From Gnetum montanum (lineage: Eukaryota; Streptophyta; Gnetopsida; Gnetales; Gnetaceae): DNA of 64,000 bases. Shown piece after piece: positions 44,632 to 58,182 of the stretch. The position numbers and the translations under genes were made by a program. How positions within the stretch are numbered: position 1 is the first letter of the stretch; each line of letters begins with the position of its first letter. The notes beneath the pieces are model-generated. The model ran no database searches. It had not been told where the DNA came from and saw nothing but the letters and a program-made list of their open reading frames with translations. Location: positions 234,482 to 298,481 of the forward strand of contig MNCI01012713.1 in the NCBI GenBank assembly GCA_015680685.1. The letters run 5' to 3'.

Positions 44632-46060
44632 GCTTCCTCCTCACTCACTCCTAGGTAGGCCATCTGAAGCCATTTTTTTCGTTTCCTAGTCATTTTTTGT
44701 GTTTTTCTAGCTAGGATAAGGTTGCTTTCTTCAAATCTATGCAAAAAAGATTGATGAAGTTAAATTCTAATGAAATCCTACCTCATTTTTTGGCCATTTT
44801 TACATAGATCTAGGTTTTTTTTTTGTTCAAGCTTTGGTAGATTTGATTTCTAAAATAGGCTTGCTTTTTTGTTTACTTTTTCTAAAAATATTGGGAGTGG
44901 AGCCATTTTTGTTAGATCAAGGCTGATACTTTTGTTAAAATTAAATTCTAATAAAATCCTACCCCTTATTTTGATTCTTTCTTACATGGTTTTAAGGTTT
45001 TTTAGCTATTCTTTCTTAAATTTATGGCTAAAATAAATTAGGTTTTATTACTTTTGTGTTTTCAAATGCTTTTTTGATGAAAAAAAAGCAAGCAAAGTTG
45101 TGAATATTTTATTAAAAAATGGCTAAATGTTGGAAAAATATAAGGTTATTAGTTTTTATGGTTATATTTAAGCTTTGCATTTGTTATGGTCCCATCTAAT
45201 TTGGATTCATAATGACAAAGTTATGGCTATTTCAATTAGATTGTGTAATTAGGGTTTATGCTATTTTTTAGACTTTCATCCGTGTTTACAAATTATTTCT
45301 AAATAAATGGAAAGGATTTTGAATTTTTACTAAGTGTGGATCCATAGGGCTTGATTTGAGCTTTCAAATAGTGGTTGAATCACTCCTTTTGGAGCTTCAA
45401 CAAATTTTTGATAAATTTTTTACCAACCCTACATGGAAGAGGGTTTATGTTGATGGCTACAACTATGCAAACATAGCTATGGCTCATGTAAAATTGGTCA
45501 TGTATTTTTAGTTGTATTGGCTATGGCTACAATGATTATGATTTTAGGATTCCTTTAGTGTGGAATCACTAAAATCAAAGCTTTGATGAATGTTTTATAA
45601 ATTTTTAACTATTGCTATGTCAATTAGGCTCAATTCTTGTTGTAGCACTTTACCCCTTGGAGGTGGATGTTATTAACATAGTTAGAGATTTCTCTTGACA
45701 ACTTCCATGCCCTCTAGGATCCCTAAGGATGTAAACTATGTTCTAAAGTTAGTTTCATGATAAATAGAGATTTTTACTATTTTTATCACGATTTTCCCTA
45801 TGGCCATTTTTTTGGGTTTTAATGCTTTTTCTATGATAATGTATGGTTTAGGCTAAGGGATAATTTTTTCTATGATGTTTAGGCTATAATATTTTGTCTA
45901 CAATGTTTTGGCTATAATGGTTTAATGGCTATGGAGGTTGTAATCTGGTTGTTATCGAATCTCTAAATGAATTTTGACAAACACTTTAGAGTTTTTTTAT
46001 AGGGGCTAATTTCACCCCTAACTAAGGTGTTTTATGAAATTCATAAGGAAATTCTAAGCA
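44632..46060. other. Spacer upstream of antisense gene, copy B
   Basis: Matches 21735-23169 in copy C. Ends with tttttcccttacaag before gtcctatgg, a possible splice acceptor just before the first recognisable exon. No gene is seen. Confidence 0.6.
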
Positions 46061-46067
46061 TTAAAAA

Positions 46068-49000
46068 ATGATTCTAATGATGCCTATATTTTTCCCTTAC
46101 AAGGTCCTATGGAAGCCCATACTCATCGTGGTGAAGTTAGTGGGTATCCTATGTTGTATCGACAAGCCCAAGGCTGATACCCCTCTACCTAACATGGACC
46201 TAGAGAAGGGGTCACTATGGTTCCATCCATGGATAAGGGAATTCCTTACCTACCTTCTATAGAACTATAGTATGATGATGTGGTCACACTTGTCTATAGA
46301 GGTGGTTGGGGTAATAGTGGAGACCCTGTTACCTGGGTCTACAATTTTGGTTGCTTGGTTCATAACCAATGATCCAAAGACTCGAGAAGCAAGAGAGTTG
46401 ATAGAGACAAAGGATACCATCGATGCATGTTACCTTTTTTACATCTAGAAGATTCTAGAGTATTCGTAGTACAACATTAACAATACTTTGATGATGGCAC
46501 AAAGAGCCTACTTCCTATTCTAGAATCCTGCAGGCAACATGTACTAACTATAGAGGTAAGTATGTCTATTATAACTTTTAATGTTTTGGCTTTATTTAAT
46601 TTGGTCATGTTTCCTAACTTGTTGGCTTCACACACATCTTTCAAGTACAAGGTTAATGATCAAACCTTGGCAATAGCCCATAACACATTGAGAAAATTCA
46701 CGAAAGGTTCCAAGATCAAACATGTCATTTTTGAATAGCTAAGGAGGGATTTTGATGAATATGCTACCAAATTTGACCCTATTTACAAGAAGTGTATGGC
46801 TACCAGAATAGCACATAGCTAGTGGATAGCTCCAAAGGCTAACAAAGATATGGGCATAACTATTGAGAGCCTTACATGAGCTTTACCAAGCAAGAAGAAG
46901 AAAGGTGAGAAAAAATGGTTTTCTATGTCATACCTAAGGTTTTATGGATATTTGGATCTTAAGAAATTCTATGGTCTAAATGTAGCTATATTGATGCTAA
47001 GCATTTGTCTTTAGCTACAAAACCTTCCACTTCTACTGATGTTACTATCCCTCTCACTGGACGTTCAATGGATACTCTCATCCTAAAGTTTGGTGAAGTG
47101 GGGCCAACATAGGAGTGGTTGAGGGGGTGGTTGTTTGAGAACATCTAGACAAACATTATGCATGTAGGTTTACTTGAGGTCTTCATGGTGCCTAGCCCCA
47201 TTATCCCTTTTATAGACATGTTGAACATCATTAACTCCTTTGATGCAAGAGCCTATGTGTTTTGCACCATAGTGTGAGGCATAGCAATTACCATTGCCAT
47301 CAGTAAGTCTATGTTTTATGACTTGTTTGGTGCTCTCACTATGGGATAATAATTGCCACCAAACCAATGAAGGAGGCTAACCATCATGTGAAAGTTGAGG
47401 AGTGGTTTGGTGCTAGTAAGAACCACTTTGAACATTCTTTTCACATGGAAGTCCTATCTCTTATTCAGGTCTCAAGCATTTTCTAAAATGTTATCATAAA
47501 ATAAGGTAATCAATATTGCACAAGGATGGATCTTCAAGAAGGTCTTGATAGAGAAAACTCATTTTAACATGGTTAGTTTCTTGGCTACGGGCCTTAAGGA
47601 GGAAACCCTCAAACTCTATGAGGAACCCTCTATGATAGTCCACATGCACTATGCATTTTTTGCAAGCTATCTAAAGAGGTTTGTAGAATTCTTGGTGGCA
47701 AGAAGAAATCAGTTATGGATGTACTAGGACCTAAATAGCTTTCCAAGCCTTGGATAAAATATCTTTATCCAACTATGCAAGCTCAAAACCCACCAAAGAA
47801 CATGGAAGATTCACTGTCTATGACCATCAAGAATCTTGGTGTTAGTTGATGTGAATCCCTTGACAGTATGGGGGAGGCACCTCTTACATTCTTAGTGAAC
47901 ATTTAAAGAGTTCAACAATTGCATGCTAAGGCTAATAAGGCAACAAGGGCCAATTTGAAATAACTAGCAAAAGAAGCACCACCAGCATTAGAGCCACCCT
48001 CCAAGCAAAAGATCATCTTTAAGATCCTTTGGTTAGATTAGGTAGTTACAAGTATGCTTTACGTACATTTTTAACATTTTTGGCTATGTTATTTCCTATA
48101 GCTACACGTGCTAACTTGTTTAATGGGTATGGCTATGGGTTAGTGGTGGAACTTCACAACCCAAGCTACCACTACAGAAGAAGAGCAAACATAGGTAGAG
48201 GAAGTGCACAAATGTGCCGAGAAGGAGTGGAGGCATATAGCTTCTATAGCAAAGAAGGAAGAAAGGCATGCAAAGGAGGCACTCTTGTAGAAACATGAGG
48301 TTGTAAAATTTTTCCACATCAATATGGATGATCTAGATGCCTTGTTTAATGAGCTACTACCCCAAGAGCATCTAATCGATATCACCAATGATGATTATGA
48401 TGATCAGGATGAGAATGTGAATGTGGATCTAGGTATGCCTATGCTTTACTCATTATTGCCTATGGTTTTATGTTTAATTTGTTTGTTCTTATTGTCTAAT
48501 TATTTTTAAGCTTATCATAGTTTCTAAGCCACTAGCAATGGCCTCTACATCCATGTTTCACATGAAACCATGCGTGGAGATCCCAAACAAGATAGAATTT
48601 ATGCATAGTATGGAAAAGGACATCATTAGTTAGCTGCAACAAATTGTACCTAAGATTGGTAAGAACTATTTTTTTCTATGCCTTAGTTTTTTTTCTACGA
48701 GTTATATTTTATGCTACAGATACCTTTGGTTATATTTTTATTATTTTCAAAGTCATAAGTTGCATGGGACCTAACCCAAGACATGGGGTTTGACTTCTTG
48801 CCTAGACTTCCTCTTGACACCCCACATGTCCCTCTAAATTTGTACAAAACTACCACTAATCTTATGATTTCATTTATAAAAGCTTCATGGTAGATTTAGA
48901 GGTCCAATGAATCCCTATGGAAATAGGTTGTGGCCTTGAAGGAGAAAAATAAATGACAGGCTAAGAGGATTCAAGATCTTGAGGAACATAAGGCCTTTGT

Positions 49001-49708
49001 AGAATCCCAAGTGGCTTATTCAAGGGTCTTATAGACCAAGGAGATCATGTGGTCCTGCTACTAGCACATCATCCAAGATAAGGTTTTCCTTTCTTAGGAG
49101 TTGCATGAACACCAAATGCAAATGAACTTGATCTCCTAAAAGGCCTAGGATTGAAAGGATTACAGTGCTTGCATCTTGGAATTGGGTAAGACACAAAAGA
49201 ATCACAAGTTGAAGTATAAGGTCAATTAGGAGGTGTACTTGAACTCACTAAAGAGGGAGAAGATTAAACAGAAAAAGAGGGATTTTTTCATTTAGGACAT
49301 TCAAGCTAAGAGTGCTTTCAACCACTTTAATAACACCCTCATAGTAGTTGAGTCTCCTACTCCTCAGATCACTATAGTTGTTAATGAGGTTTCCACAGCT
49401 ACAGTCTCATGGGAGCCATCATCATGGATGGGTCTAAAAAAGACCAATATCTTCACAAGTATCAATTTTGGGGATGTTGATTGGCGTAACACGATGGAAG
49501 ACCAAATTCTCCAACATTTGAAGATTGGCCTTCTCCATCTTCCTCAAGATTTGATAGAGCCTGATTCCCCACAAGTTTGATGTCATTTATGTTTTATGTT
49601 TTAATATTTTATTTTGCTTTTGTTCATGTCATGGTTTTGGTCATAATAGTTACTGATTAGTTGTGTGTTGTTATGTCATAAGAATCATATGATGTGGGCA
49701 ATGGTTAC
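46068..49708 (+). pseudogene. Antisense multi-exon gene of copy B (best preserved 5' half, 3' end truncated)
   Basis: The opening block 46068-46555 includes WKPILIVVKLVGILCCIDKP, FHPWIREFLTYLL and MMWSHLSIEVV. Intron 46556-46645 (GTAAGT...CAAG, 90 bp). Block 46646-46904 has RRDFDEYATKFDPIYKKC and ends KKKK. Intron 46905-47014 (GTGAGA...TTTAG). The next exon carries TKPSTSTDVTIPLTGR, ILKFGEVGPT and HVGLLEVFMVPSP. The exon at about 48160-48432 is acidic (MDDLDALFNELLP) and ends DLG. Further introns are at 48433-48520 (88 bp), 48659-48752 (94 bp) and 49575-49682 (108 bp). The proline-rich last exon present in C is deleted after 49708. Stops are frequent, many TAG. Function is not recognised. Confidence 0.78.
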
Positions 49709-50599
49709 TACATTTATGATTTATTGTTTTAACATTTATGTCATAGAGTGTGGCCATGGCTATATATATTATTTTAAAATATTTTAAATTTTAAGTTTTA
49801 ATTTTAGTTTTGGCTATATATGTTGTTGATGGCTTTACTAATTTAAGGTTTTAAGGTTATAAAGATTGTAAGCAAGGCTATGCTACTAATGGCTACATTG
49901 GCTAATTAGACTATAAGATTATGAATGGCCATAGAATAAGGGTTACTTGCCAATTTTAGGCCATGAAGGGCCACACGTTTATCACTAGTTTAATGTCGTG
50001 GTGGGCTATGGTGCTAGTATAAGACCTCAGCATGCCATGGTACTATTTTAAGATCTAGTAGGCCATAGGTCTTGCTAGTTTTAGGCCATGATGGGCCCTT
50101 GTTAAAAAGAAACTTATATTTTTGGTGATTTTCTATTTTGAAGTTTTTATGAGTTTTCTAGTTTTAAAATTTTTATAGGTTTTTTTATGTTTACAACATG
50201 TGCAAAAATCAAGAGAAAGACTCTAATAAATAAAAATGCAAATTAAAGTAAAAACTTCTTAGGCTACACACATAAATGAGTAAAATAAAGTACACAAAAA
50301 TCAAAACAAGTTAATAAAGAAAATTTATGCTACAAGGCTATCAGTGCATATCTTTATACGGTTGTAAGGGCATGGGGTGGAAGGGTGAATGTGTACTTCA
50401 CTTGTGCAGAATCTTCCTAATCTTCAAAAGATTAGGAAATGTGTAAGGTCTACTATACATAAGTTTGTGTTCACCATCCCCATTGCTGAAAATTTTAAAA
50501 GGGAATTCATCCCGTAATGCATCGTGCTGTCCATCATTCTCATTCTTAGCTTTCTCCTCTCTCTCAGGTTGCTAGAATTTGTGACTAGGAGTTTCTTCT
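49709..50599. repeat. 3' flank of antisense gene and 29-bp minisatellite, copy B
   Basis: Units in reverse orientation at 49955-50110 (tagtttaatgtcgtggtggg type), then A/T-rich sequence with an A-rich stretch at 50200-50260. It matches 26970-27640 in copy C. The frame at 50424-50615 (-) belongs to the protease C-terminal extension. Confidence 0.7.
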
Positions 50600-51260
50600 T
50601 GAAACTCCACTTCAAATCCCTACTCTATGTCCATGTTGTTAATAGCTAAGGATGCCATGTTATCATCATGAATGATGATTTCACCTCCCTCATAAGAAAG
50701 GTGAATCTCTTGGTGGATGGGTGAGGACATGGCTCATAACTGAGCCAACCAAGGTCTTTCTAGGATAAGGTTAAACCCTTACATCTCTTCCACCACTAAG
50801 AACTCCATGATTATGGGGAATTGCTCCCCTACCACAAAATCTAAGGAAATAGATCCCTTGATAGCAACCCTTGATCCATTAAAGGACATGAGAACAACTA
50901 TTAATGTAAGTTATATTTTCTTTGTCAAGTCTAATTACTAAACGATGATGCATGGGATGACATTTTTTGTAGCCCCATTGTCTACATGCTCCTGGTGTAC
51001 CTTATATTGCCCTATGCATATGGTTATAAATAGAGTCCCAATTACTTTGTCATTTTTGGGATTAATCTTGATTTCTCTATCATGAAATACTAGTGGCATT
51101 AACTTCTCCTTCCTTGATAAAGGAGGAACCATCACTTCATGGATAGATTCCTCACTAGTATATATGTCCTCACTAACTAGGATGGAAGTTAACATCTTGA
51201 CTAGCACTTGACAATGTGTAGCAAAAATCATGATCAAGTCTTATAGGCTCAAAGTTATAT
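50600..51260 (-). pseudogene. pro: Copy B protease (99-codon open core)
   Basis: Minus 51237-50938 is open: CQVLVKMLTSILVSEDI, then VMVPPLSRKEKLMPLVF, FITICIGQYKVHQEHV and the active site VDNGATKNVIP near 50985-50950 (D-N-G-A). Stops follow in the second half. This is the clearest protease of the three. Confidence 0.78.
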
Positions 51261-53985
51261 TTTTCTATTTGAAAGATTGTTTAACCTATTTCATTACACT
51301 AAGGAAGCTTTTGTCATTGGCAATGGACTTGTCACTCCAGTTGTGACTTACTTCCTCCATGCATCCCAAAATGTCAACCTTAGCTTTAGGTTGTTGTTGT
51401 TTGGGTCTCTCCTCTTTCTTTATCTTTGGATCTTGGGGTCCTCTCATGGCTTGCTAGTTGAAGTGGGTTAGGCAGAGGAGGTCATGGGTATGAATGATAT
51501 GGGAGTGGGCTCTGTGGGACCACTTCCTTCCATGTCTCAGTCTACTTATCACCCTTGTTGTTAGGCTTTTGCTTATGCTTCTTCCTCTACTTTTTTGAGG
51601 CTTTTTTATTTTTGTTTATTATTTTTGAGGAAGAAGCTATGGTGTCCGCCATCACAAGAGCCCACTACTCAATTTTTGGGGTTGGCTAGGCTATAGTGGG
51701 CTAGGGCATTCTGATGACCAAAGGTTTCCTCAAAGGCATTCATGATGATACTCTTATGAAAAATCATGATCTAGAGCTTGTAAAAGCTAAAGAAGTTCTT
51801 CCATCATGAGGGGATACTTGAGTCACAAATGGTTCCCTCATGAGTATTCAATTGTCATCTATGTTAAACATAGATATAATGTATGCAACATTATTAGCAT
51901 TCAACAGGTCCTTATACACATGCATCAATTGGTTCTATGGTTGAATAAGGTTAGATCTATCTACAACAAGCTCTCCCCTATCTATCATCTTCTGTAGGTC
52001 ATCATTCAATTCAAGGTAGAAGTTTGCATCATGATCCAACAGTTGGTGATAATGGAAGAAGTGGTCATCTTTTGTTGCTCAAGTCGGGTCTTTGGTTATC
52101 TCACATAGCCTATCATGCTTATTTCAAGAAGATTTAGTTACCTTATTGTATTGGATGTGCTCACTTTTCAATAGTTAATCTAGTAGCTCAAATAGTTATA
52201 ACTGTAGCCTATTATATTTAGACCTCTCCTTCCTTTCAATGTTGGATCTGATTATTATCAATGCAATGGCCCTATAGGTTGACGATTGGTTATCTTGACT
52301 ATTAATAGGAGCCTTGGGTGGATTGGTCCTTGGCCCTTGGTTAGCAGTTTTGACCTCTTTAGTTACTGCTGCTATAGCCATGTTGTTTTGCTTACTCTTC
52401 TTCTTGTCCCTTCATGTATGTTGATTTTTGTATGCCACATAAGTTAAGTCATGATTGAGCTCCATGGCATTCTCTATGTTCTTAGTCTAGGAGAATGGTT
52501 AACAAAGTGTCTATGGATTAAGATAGTATAGCTTGCATTTAATAAAATCATTGACTAGCCCCATGAATATAGCAAAAAGGTGTGTTTTGACTATAGGCTC
52601 TAGTATCTCATTTAGTAGATCATTCCATCATTGGATGAAATTTTGCATAGGCTCAAGGGGTCCCTACTTGACCTTCATTAGTTGGTCAAGCATAATATCG
52701 GGCTTCAAGTTATACTTGAAAAGGTTGATGAATTGGGCTATGAGGTCTTCAAGGGAGGATATAGATCCTCTGGGTAGGGCATGGTAACAATTAAGTATCT
52801 TTCCAATTAAGGACATAGGAAATATTCTCATTATAGTATGTGGCTATGGTTGCAATAGTAAGCACTCGAATCAAAAAGTTATAAGTTGAGTCTTGGAATC
52901 ACCTTCTTTATTATATTTGTTGAATTAAGGGATAGGGATACTAGGATTATGTGTTAAGGATGGGACAACAAGACTAATGGGATCGTCCTGGTAAAAATCT
53001 ATGATATTGACACTCTAGGAAGTAGAGGCCTTGAGCCTTTTCAATTTCTCCATAAACTCCTAGATCATCTAGAATGCCTAATCCAAGCCCTGTGATGCCC
53101 TTGCTAGCTTTGGGATTTTCACAAATGATTATGGTATTTTTTGTGAGGCTTACGGCCTTACTATTGGTTGTAAGACAGAGGGAAGAGGTTGCATCATGGC
53201 TATAGTCTATATGCCAAATAAGGAGAAAGATATTTGTGCTAGTATCTAGGGCACAAACAGAACAAAGGGGGTATGTAATCCCTAGGTTTCTTAACATTCC
53301 ATGATGGACCCTGCATGATTGGTCAATGAGTTAGTGGTATCCACCACACACATTGGTCATACTAACCTAGGTTGGATGGCAAGGGGTATGGAAAAATGGA
53401 AATTGGTTAGCTATGACACTAATTATGCTTGATGCATGGCGATGACTGGCATAGGCTTGAACATAGTTGGATACAGTGTGGATGAAGGTGGTGGAACATG
53501 TCCCAATGAAGAGGAAAAGGGAATAAAGGTAAGCACTATGGTGTTGGGGGCCCCTTGTTTGAAGAGTCCCTCCAAAAGGTTTTCAAGCTTAGACTCTACT
53601 CCAAATTCATCCTCCTTCTTTGGTTACCCATCTAAGGTAGCCTTCAGGTTATCTTCGTCAATCTCAATGAGGGCTAAAATGCTAGCATAGATGTCTTTAA
53701 GGGATATTTCTTCATAGGGGTAGGGAATATACTCCTTTCCATCATGATGGATGAGCTCAAATTCTCGCTTGGCTTCTACTTCCACTCATGGGATTAGCAT
53801 GCTAGCTTGGATCTTGGCACAAATGAAGTTATAGTATTATTTGTTTATTACCAAGAACCTAGGACTTTGCAACCTAAGTCTTAGGGACTACCTACATTCA
53901 ATCATGGCAGGGTCTTCAAGGTCATTGACCCTCACGTACTATTGATTAGACCCATTGTCATTATAGTTGAAAGAAAATTTGATCA
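51261..53985 (-). pseudogene. gag: Copy B gag (broken)
   Basis: On minus from about 53985: a segment reading RVNDLEDPAMIECR, FICAKIQASMLIP and KREFELIHHDGKEYIPYPYE, then an acidic EIDEDNLKATLDG stretch, parallel to copies A and C. The capsid-like part is at about 52800-52580, covering the site where copy B itself inserted in copy C. Plus-strand frames such as 52533-52787, 53436-53690 and 51277-51471, and the minus frame 52974-53297, are shadows or out-of-frame pieces. In-frame TAG and TGA codons are common. Confidence 0.78.
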
Positions 53986-54719
53986 ATTGTGGAAAAGACA
54001 TGTCTATTGTGTCAAAAATGGCTTGAGACCAACTATAAAAGGTAAAAGTAGGGGTAAATTCTACCACATGGAATTCAAAACTAGTCAAAAGAAGTAACCA
54101 CAACTGAAAATGAAGGACTTACTATAAATAGTAAGTGGGGGTAAGGGAGGGTATACCCCTTTACCCAAAATGAAAAGGTGAAAAGGTTGTAGTAAACTTT
54201 ACCCACATTGGCTTTCTAGCTACCTCAATGCTAGGTGTGGTAAGGGGGAAAGAAGGGGGTGAGATGGAGGGATCTCACACCTTTCTATTCCAACATTGGT
54301 GAAGGGGGAAATTTTGATAATCAAAATGAAAACCCATGACTTTCCAAAAAATAGTTTGGCAAGCTACCAGATTTCATAGGAAAGGAGGGAATGGGGATTT
54401 GGTTATTTGGGTCTCCAACTTTGGATTCCTTAGGAAAATATAGTAGTAAGAGAGGTGGAAATTGACCTAAAAATCAATGCTGGCCTTGGGGTTTCACAGC
54501 AACTACTATGAAAATTCAAACATCCAAACTCCAAATGCCTCTAATAACCACATTGGGATTGTGGGGTAGAGGGGGATGGGTTATAGCATTGATCTTGGCT
54601 GAAAATAGAGGGTTTTGCTAAAAAATAAAAATTGCAACTTGCAAGTCAATGTTGGCTATGGAAAGAATATATTTCAACAAAGAAATTGGGTGGAGGCCCT
54701 CCTTCTAGTGCTAAGAAAC
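53986..54719 (-). other. Copy B leader with primer-binding site
   Basis: Between 5' LTR and gag. The candidate primer-binding site on minus is TAGCACTAGAAGG (54713-54701), six bases inside the LTR; copy C has TGGTGCTAGAAGG at the same distance. A 16-bp palindrome ttactataaatagtaa lies at 54119-54134. Confidence 0.6.
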
Positions 54720-56225
54720 TATAGCAAGTAAAACTCTTGGCCACTAGAAAGCCAAGGCTTCTTAGCCATGAATAGTCTCAATGTTAAATCCCTAGGGCCT
54801 CCAAGAAAAATGGGATTCAAGATGCCCTTGATGGTCTAGTAGATCACCTAGGCACTTAAAGGGATGCAAAAGAAAATTGTGAAAAATGTAAAATTTGTAG
54901 AAATGAAAACTCAAATGAATACAAATTACACAAAAAATGAAACTATAAATTTTATTTTAAAAATAAAGAATGAGTTTATAGATGTGTACAAAAGTTCCCA
55001 TAGGAGAGCAAAGGGGGGTTCACTTAGGCAGGGGTTCCAAGTCCATTGAAGTTACTAGAATCCACTTCACAATCCAAATGCTTAGCCACTCCTGATGTTG
55101 TCACTACCACTCAAAATCTACAACATTGGTCACTAATGGGGTGGATAAATGTGAAGGATTGGAGTTTCCAAAATTCTCCATCCTAAGATCTTGGAATCCC
55201 AAAATGGAAACATTAACACCCAAGGCTCATAAATCCCAAGGGGGTAATAGGGGTAACAGGGCTATAATGGTTCTATGCTCGTAGGCCCCAAGAAGCTACA
55301 TTTTTTCTTGGTAGCAAGAGCTCTTGAATGCCAAAAATTCCAAATTCTTAGAAATTCTAAAGTATGAAACCTTGAAATGATGTGAGGGTTTGGTTTTTAT
55401 AGGTCTTTGGCCTTGCTTTGGGCTACAAATTTGTTGCAAATGGCTGATAGATTAGGCTGAAAATTGCTGCAAACTTTTACCATGTCCATGGGCTAGATGC
55501 CCAAAATCTATGGGGGTTACCATATATGGAAAGTTTCATACCCTCATGGCCATTCCATTTATCATAAATAGTAAGGATGCACCTTCCACACTAGTCTTGC
55601 TTCTTCCATGTTGGGTCTTCAACCTTCCATGTTGGCATTACAAAGTTTTTGCTAGAGTTGATGTGATGTCAAAATCTTAGACATGTTACTTCTACACTAG
55701 GGAGGAGGTATCAATGTTGGAGGAGGGGGGATAAAAGATCAATGCTAGGATTAAATTTTAAACCCTTCTATGCTGAGTATCATCCCCCTTCTATGCTGGG
55801 GGTAGGTGACATCCACCCCTTGCACTCCTCCACACTTACTTTGACGGTTCTATGCTAAGAGTAGGTGACCCACACTCCTCCATGTTTGGGGTAGGTGAGG
55901 CTTATCCCCCTACTAGTTCTTCCATCATACAAAAGTGTATACACCTCATAAAACCCATCAAATTTTCATTTTCAGCATCCCAAAAGGCATTTTGACCCCT
56001 CCCCCTCCCCTACCCTCCCAAGCCTAACTATAGATACTAGGTGACTCTTTTTAATTGGGGAATGAGGCTTTGGCCATTGAAGAGGTTTTTTTTAGCCCCA
56101 AAAGTATGAAACATGTGAGATTGTCCCTCATGGGTTACAACCTTCATACTTGAAATGAAGTTTTACCTCGGGTTTTATGGGATGTTGTTACAAATGTTAC
56201 AACATGTAAATTTGGTAGTGTTCCA
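54720..56225 (-). repeat. 5' LTR of copy B (1506 bp)
   Basis: Minus strand starts TGGAACACTACCAAA (56225) and ends TTGCTATA (54720), where CA has become TA. Partner of 30092-31624. The outer flank is atatg (56226-56230), continuing into gag of copy C. Confidence 0.88.
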
Positions 56226-57560
56226 ATATGGACCCTCTAGGTAAAGCACGAATCAATCAAGTGCTTTCCTAGTTAAGGACATAGGGAAGATTCTCATAAT
56301 AGTTTGCAGCCATGATTGCAACAATAAGCACTCAAATTAATAGGTTATAAAGAGAGTGTTGGGATCACCTTCTATGTTATACTTGTTGAATTGAGGGATA
56401 GGGACACCAAGAGGAAGCATCAAGGGTGGAACCATAGGACTAATGGGATCATCCTAGTAAAAATATATGATCTTGACACTTTGGAAAGTAGAGATCTTGA
56501 GCCTTTTAAACTCCTCCATTAGGTCTTGGATCATCTAAAAGGCTTGATCTAAGCCCTGTGTGACCCTATTGGTTGTGGTGTTTGCACAAACAGCTAGGGT
56601 ATTTCTTGTGAGGTTTGTGGACTTGCTATTAGTTATAAGATAGAGGGGATAGGTTGCATCATGGCTTTGATTTGTGGAAAAAATAAGGAAAAATAATTTT
56701 GCATCAGTATCTAGGACACAAATGAAGAAAAATTGGTATGTGACCTAGCGTTGCTTAAGGTCCCATGATGGGCCTCACCTAACTAGTCAATGGGTTAGTG
56801 GTAGTAACCACCACTGACGTTGGCTATACTGACCTAGGCTACATGGCAAGTGACATGGAGAAATGAAAAGTAATTGGTTGTGGCATTGATTTTGTTTGGT
56901 ATGCAGTGATGAGTGGTATGGGCCCAAACATGGTCAGGTATAGTGGGGATGAAGGTGGCAAGACATGTTTAGAGGAAGAAGGAAAGAGGGTAGAGGTAGG
57001 CACTAAGGTCTTGGAGGTCCCTTATTGGAAGAATCTCACAAAAAGATTCTCAGGCTTAGACTCTACCCCAAATTCATCTTCCTTCTCTAGTTGCCACCAA
57101 AGATAGCTTTTTGATTATCTTTGTCAACCTCAATGAGGAGGGCTAAGATGCTAGCATAGATTTCATTAAGGGGTATTTGATCATAGGGAGAGGTAATATG
57201 CTCCTTTCCATTGAGATGGATAAGCACGAACTCCCTCTTGACTTTTTCTTTCACTTGTGAAATTAGCATGCCAACCTAGATCTTATCATTAATGAAGTTA
57301 TAGCTCTCTTCATTTATTACTAAAAACCTATGAATTTTCCCCCTAAGTCTCAAGGACTATCTATATTCAATCATGATAGGGTCTTTGGGGTCATAGGCCC
57401 TCACATACTATTGATCGGACCCATTGACAATATAGTTGAAAGGCAACCTAGTCGATTGTGGGAAAGACATGGCTATTGTGCCAAAAATGGCTTGAGACAA
57501 GCTATAAAAGGTAAAAATAGGAGTAAATTCCAGGAAGTGGAATTTGAAAATGGTCAAAAG
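56226..57560 (-). pseudogene. gag: Copy C gag, N-terminal third
   Basis: Minus 57269-57087 is open and starts MLISQVKEKVKREFVLIHL, followed by IPLNEIYASILALLIEVDKD, collinear with copy A near 1060-1250 and copy B near 53800-53640. The frame is lost downstream. At 56231-56226 it is interrupted by the 5' LTR of copy B and resumes at 30091. Confidence 0.78.
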
Positions 57561-58182
57561 AAGTAAAAATGGCTGAAAATGATGTACTTACTATAAATAG
57601 TAAGTGAGGCGTAAGGAGGGTATAATCCTTTACCAAAAATGGAAAGGTGAAAAGGTTGTAACAAAATTCATCCACATTAGCTTCCTAGCTACCTCAACAC
57701 TAGGTGTGGCATAGGAAAAGAAGGGGATGAGATGGAGAGATCTCACACCTTTTTATTCCAACGTTGGTAAAAGGGAAGGAAAGTTTGACAACCAAAATGA
57801 AAAGTTGGAACTTTCTAGAAAATTATTTTGGCAAGCTGTCAAATTTCATAATAAGGAAGAGTGGGATGGGGTTTGGTTATTTGGATCACCAATGTTGGCT
57901 TCCTTGGAAAAATGTGGCATCAAGAAGGAGGTAGAAATGGACCTAATCCTTGCTTTGGGGTTTCATAGCAATTTTTGTAAAAATTTCAACAACTAAATGC
58001 TTGAAACACCCATGATGGGTTTGTGGGATAGATGCAGATGGGTGACAACATTAATCTTGGTTGAAAACTAAGGTTTTTGCTGAAAAAACAAGAATTGCAA
58101 CTTGCAAGTTAACATTGGCTATGGGAAGAGTCGATTTTAATGAAGAAATTGGATGGAGGCCCTCCTTCTAGCACCATGAAAT
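57561..58182 (-). other. Copy C leader with primer-binding site
   Basis: The candidate primer-binding site on minus is TGGTGCTAGAAGG (58176-58164), six bases from the LTR edge (58183). The palindrome ttactataaatagtaa is at 57588-57603. The plus-strand ORFs at 57330-57566 and 57727-57996 are antisense to the leader and gag start and are not called. Confidence 0.65.

Larger units (their letters stand above)
30092..56225 (-). mobile_element. Copy B: Tat-like element nested in gag of copy C
   Basis: 5' LTR 54720-56225, leader and gag-pro 54719 to about 50600, minisatellite 49955-50110, antisense gene 46068-49708 (+), spacer 44632-46060, foreign insert 37255-44631, residual tandem array 36940-37254, RT to integrase 36275-32830, minisatellite 32575-32770, 3' LTR 30092-31624. 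Flanked by a perfect 5-bp target duplication atatg (30087-30091 and 56226-56230), as Ty3/gypsy integrases produce. In a 190-bp stretch the two LTRs differ by eye at roughly 15% of positions, so the insertion is old. Confidence 0.9.

Noticed and set aside
53436-53690. 84-codon plus-strand frame, with a partner at 56906-57106
   Set aside because: Similar in both places, but it is the antisense shadow of conserved gag N-terminal sequence on minus.
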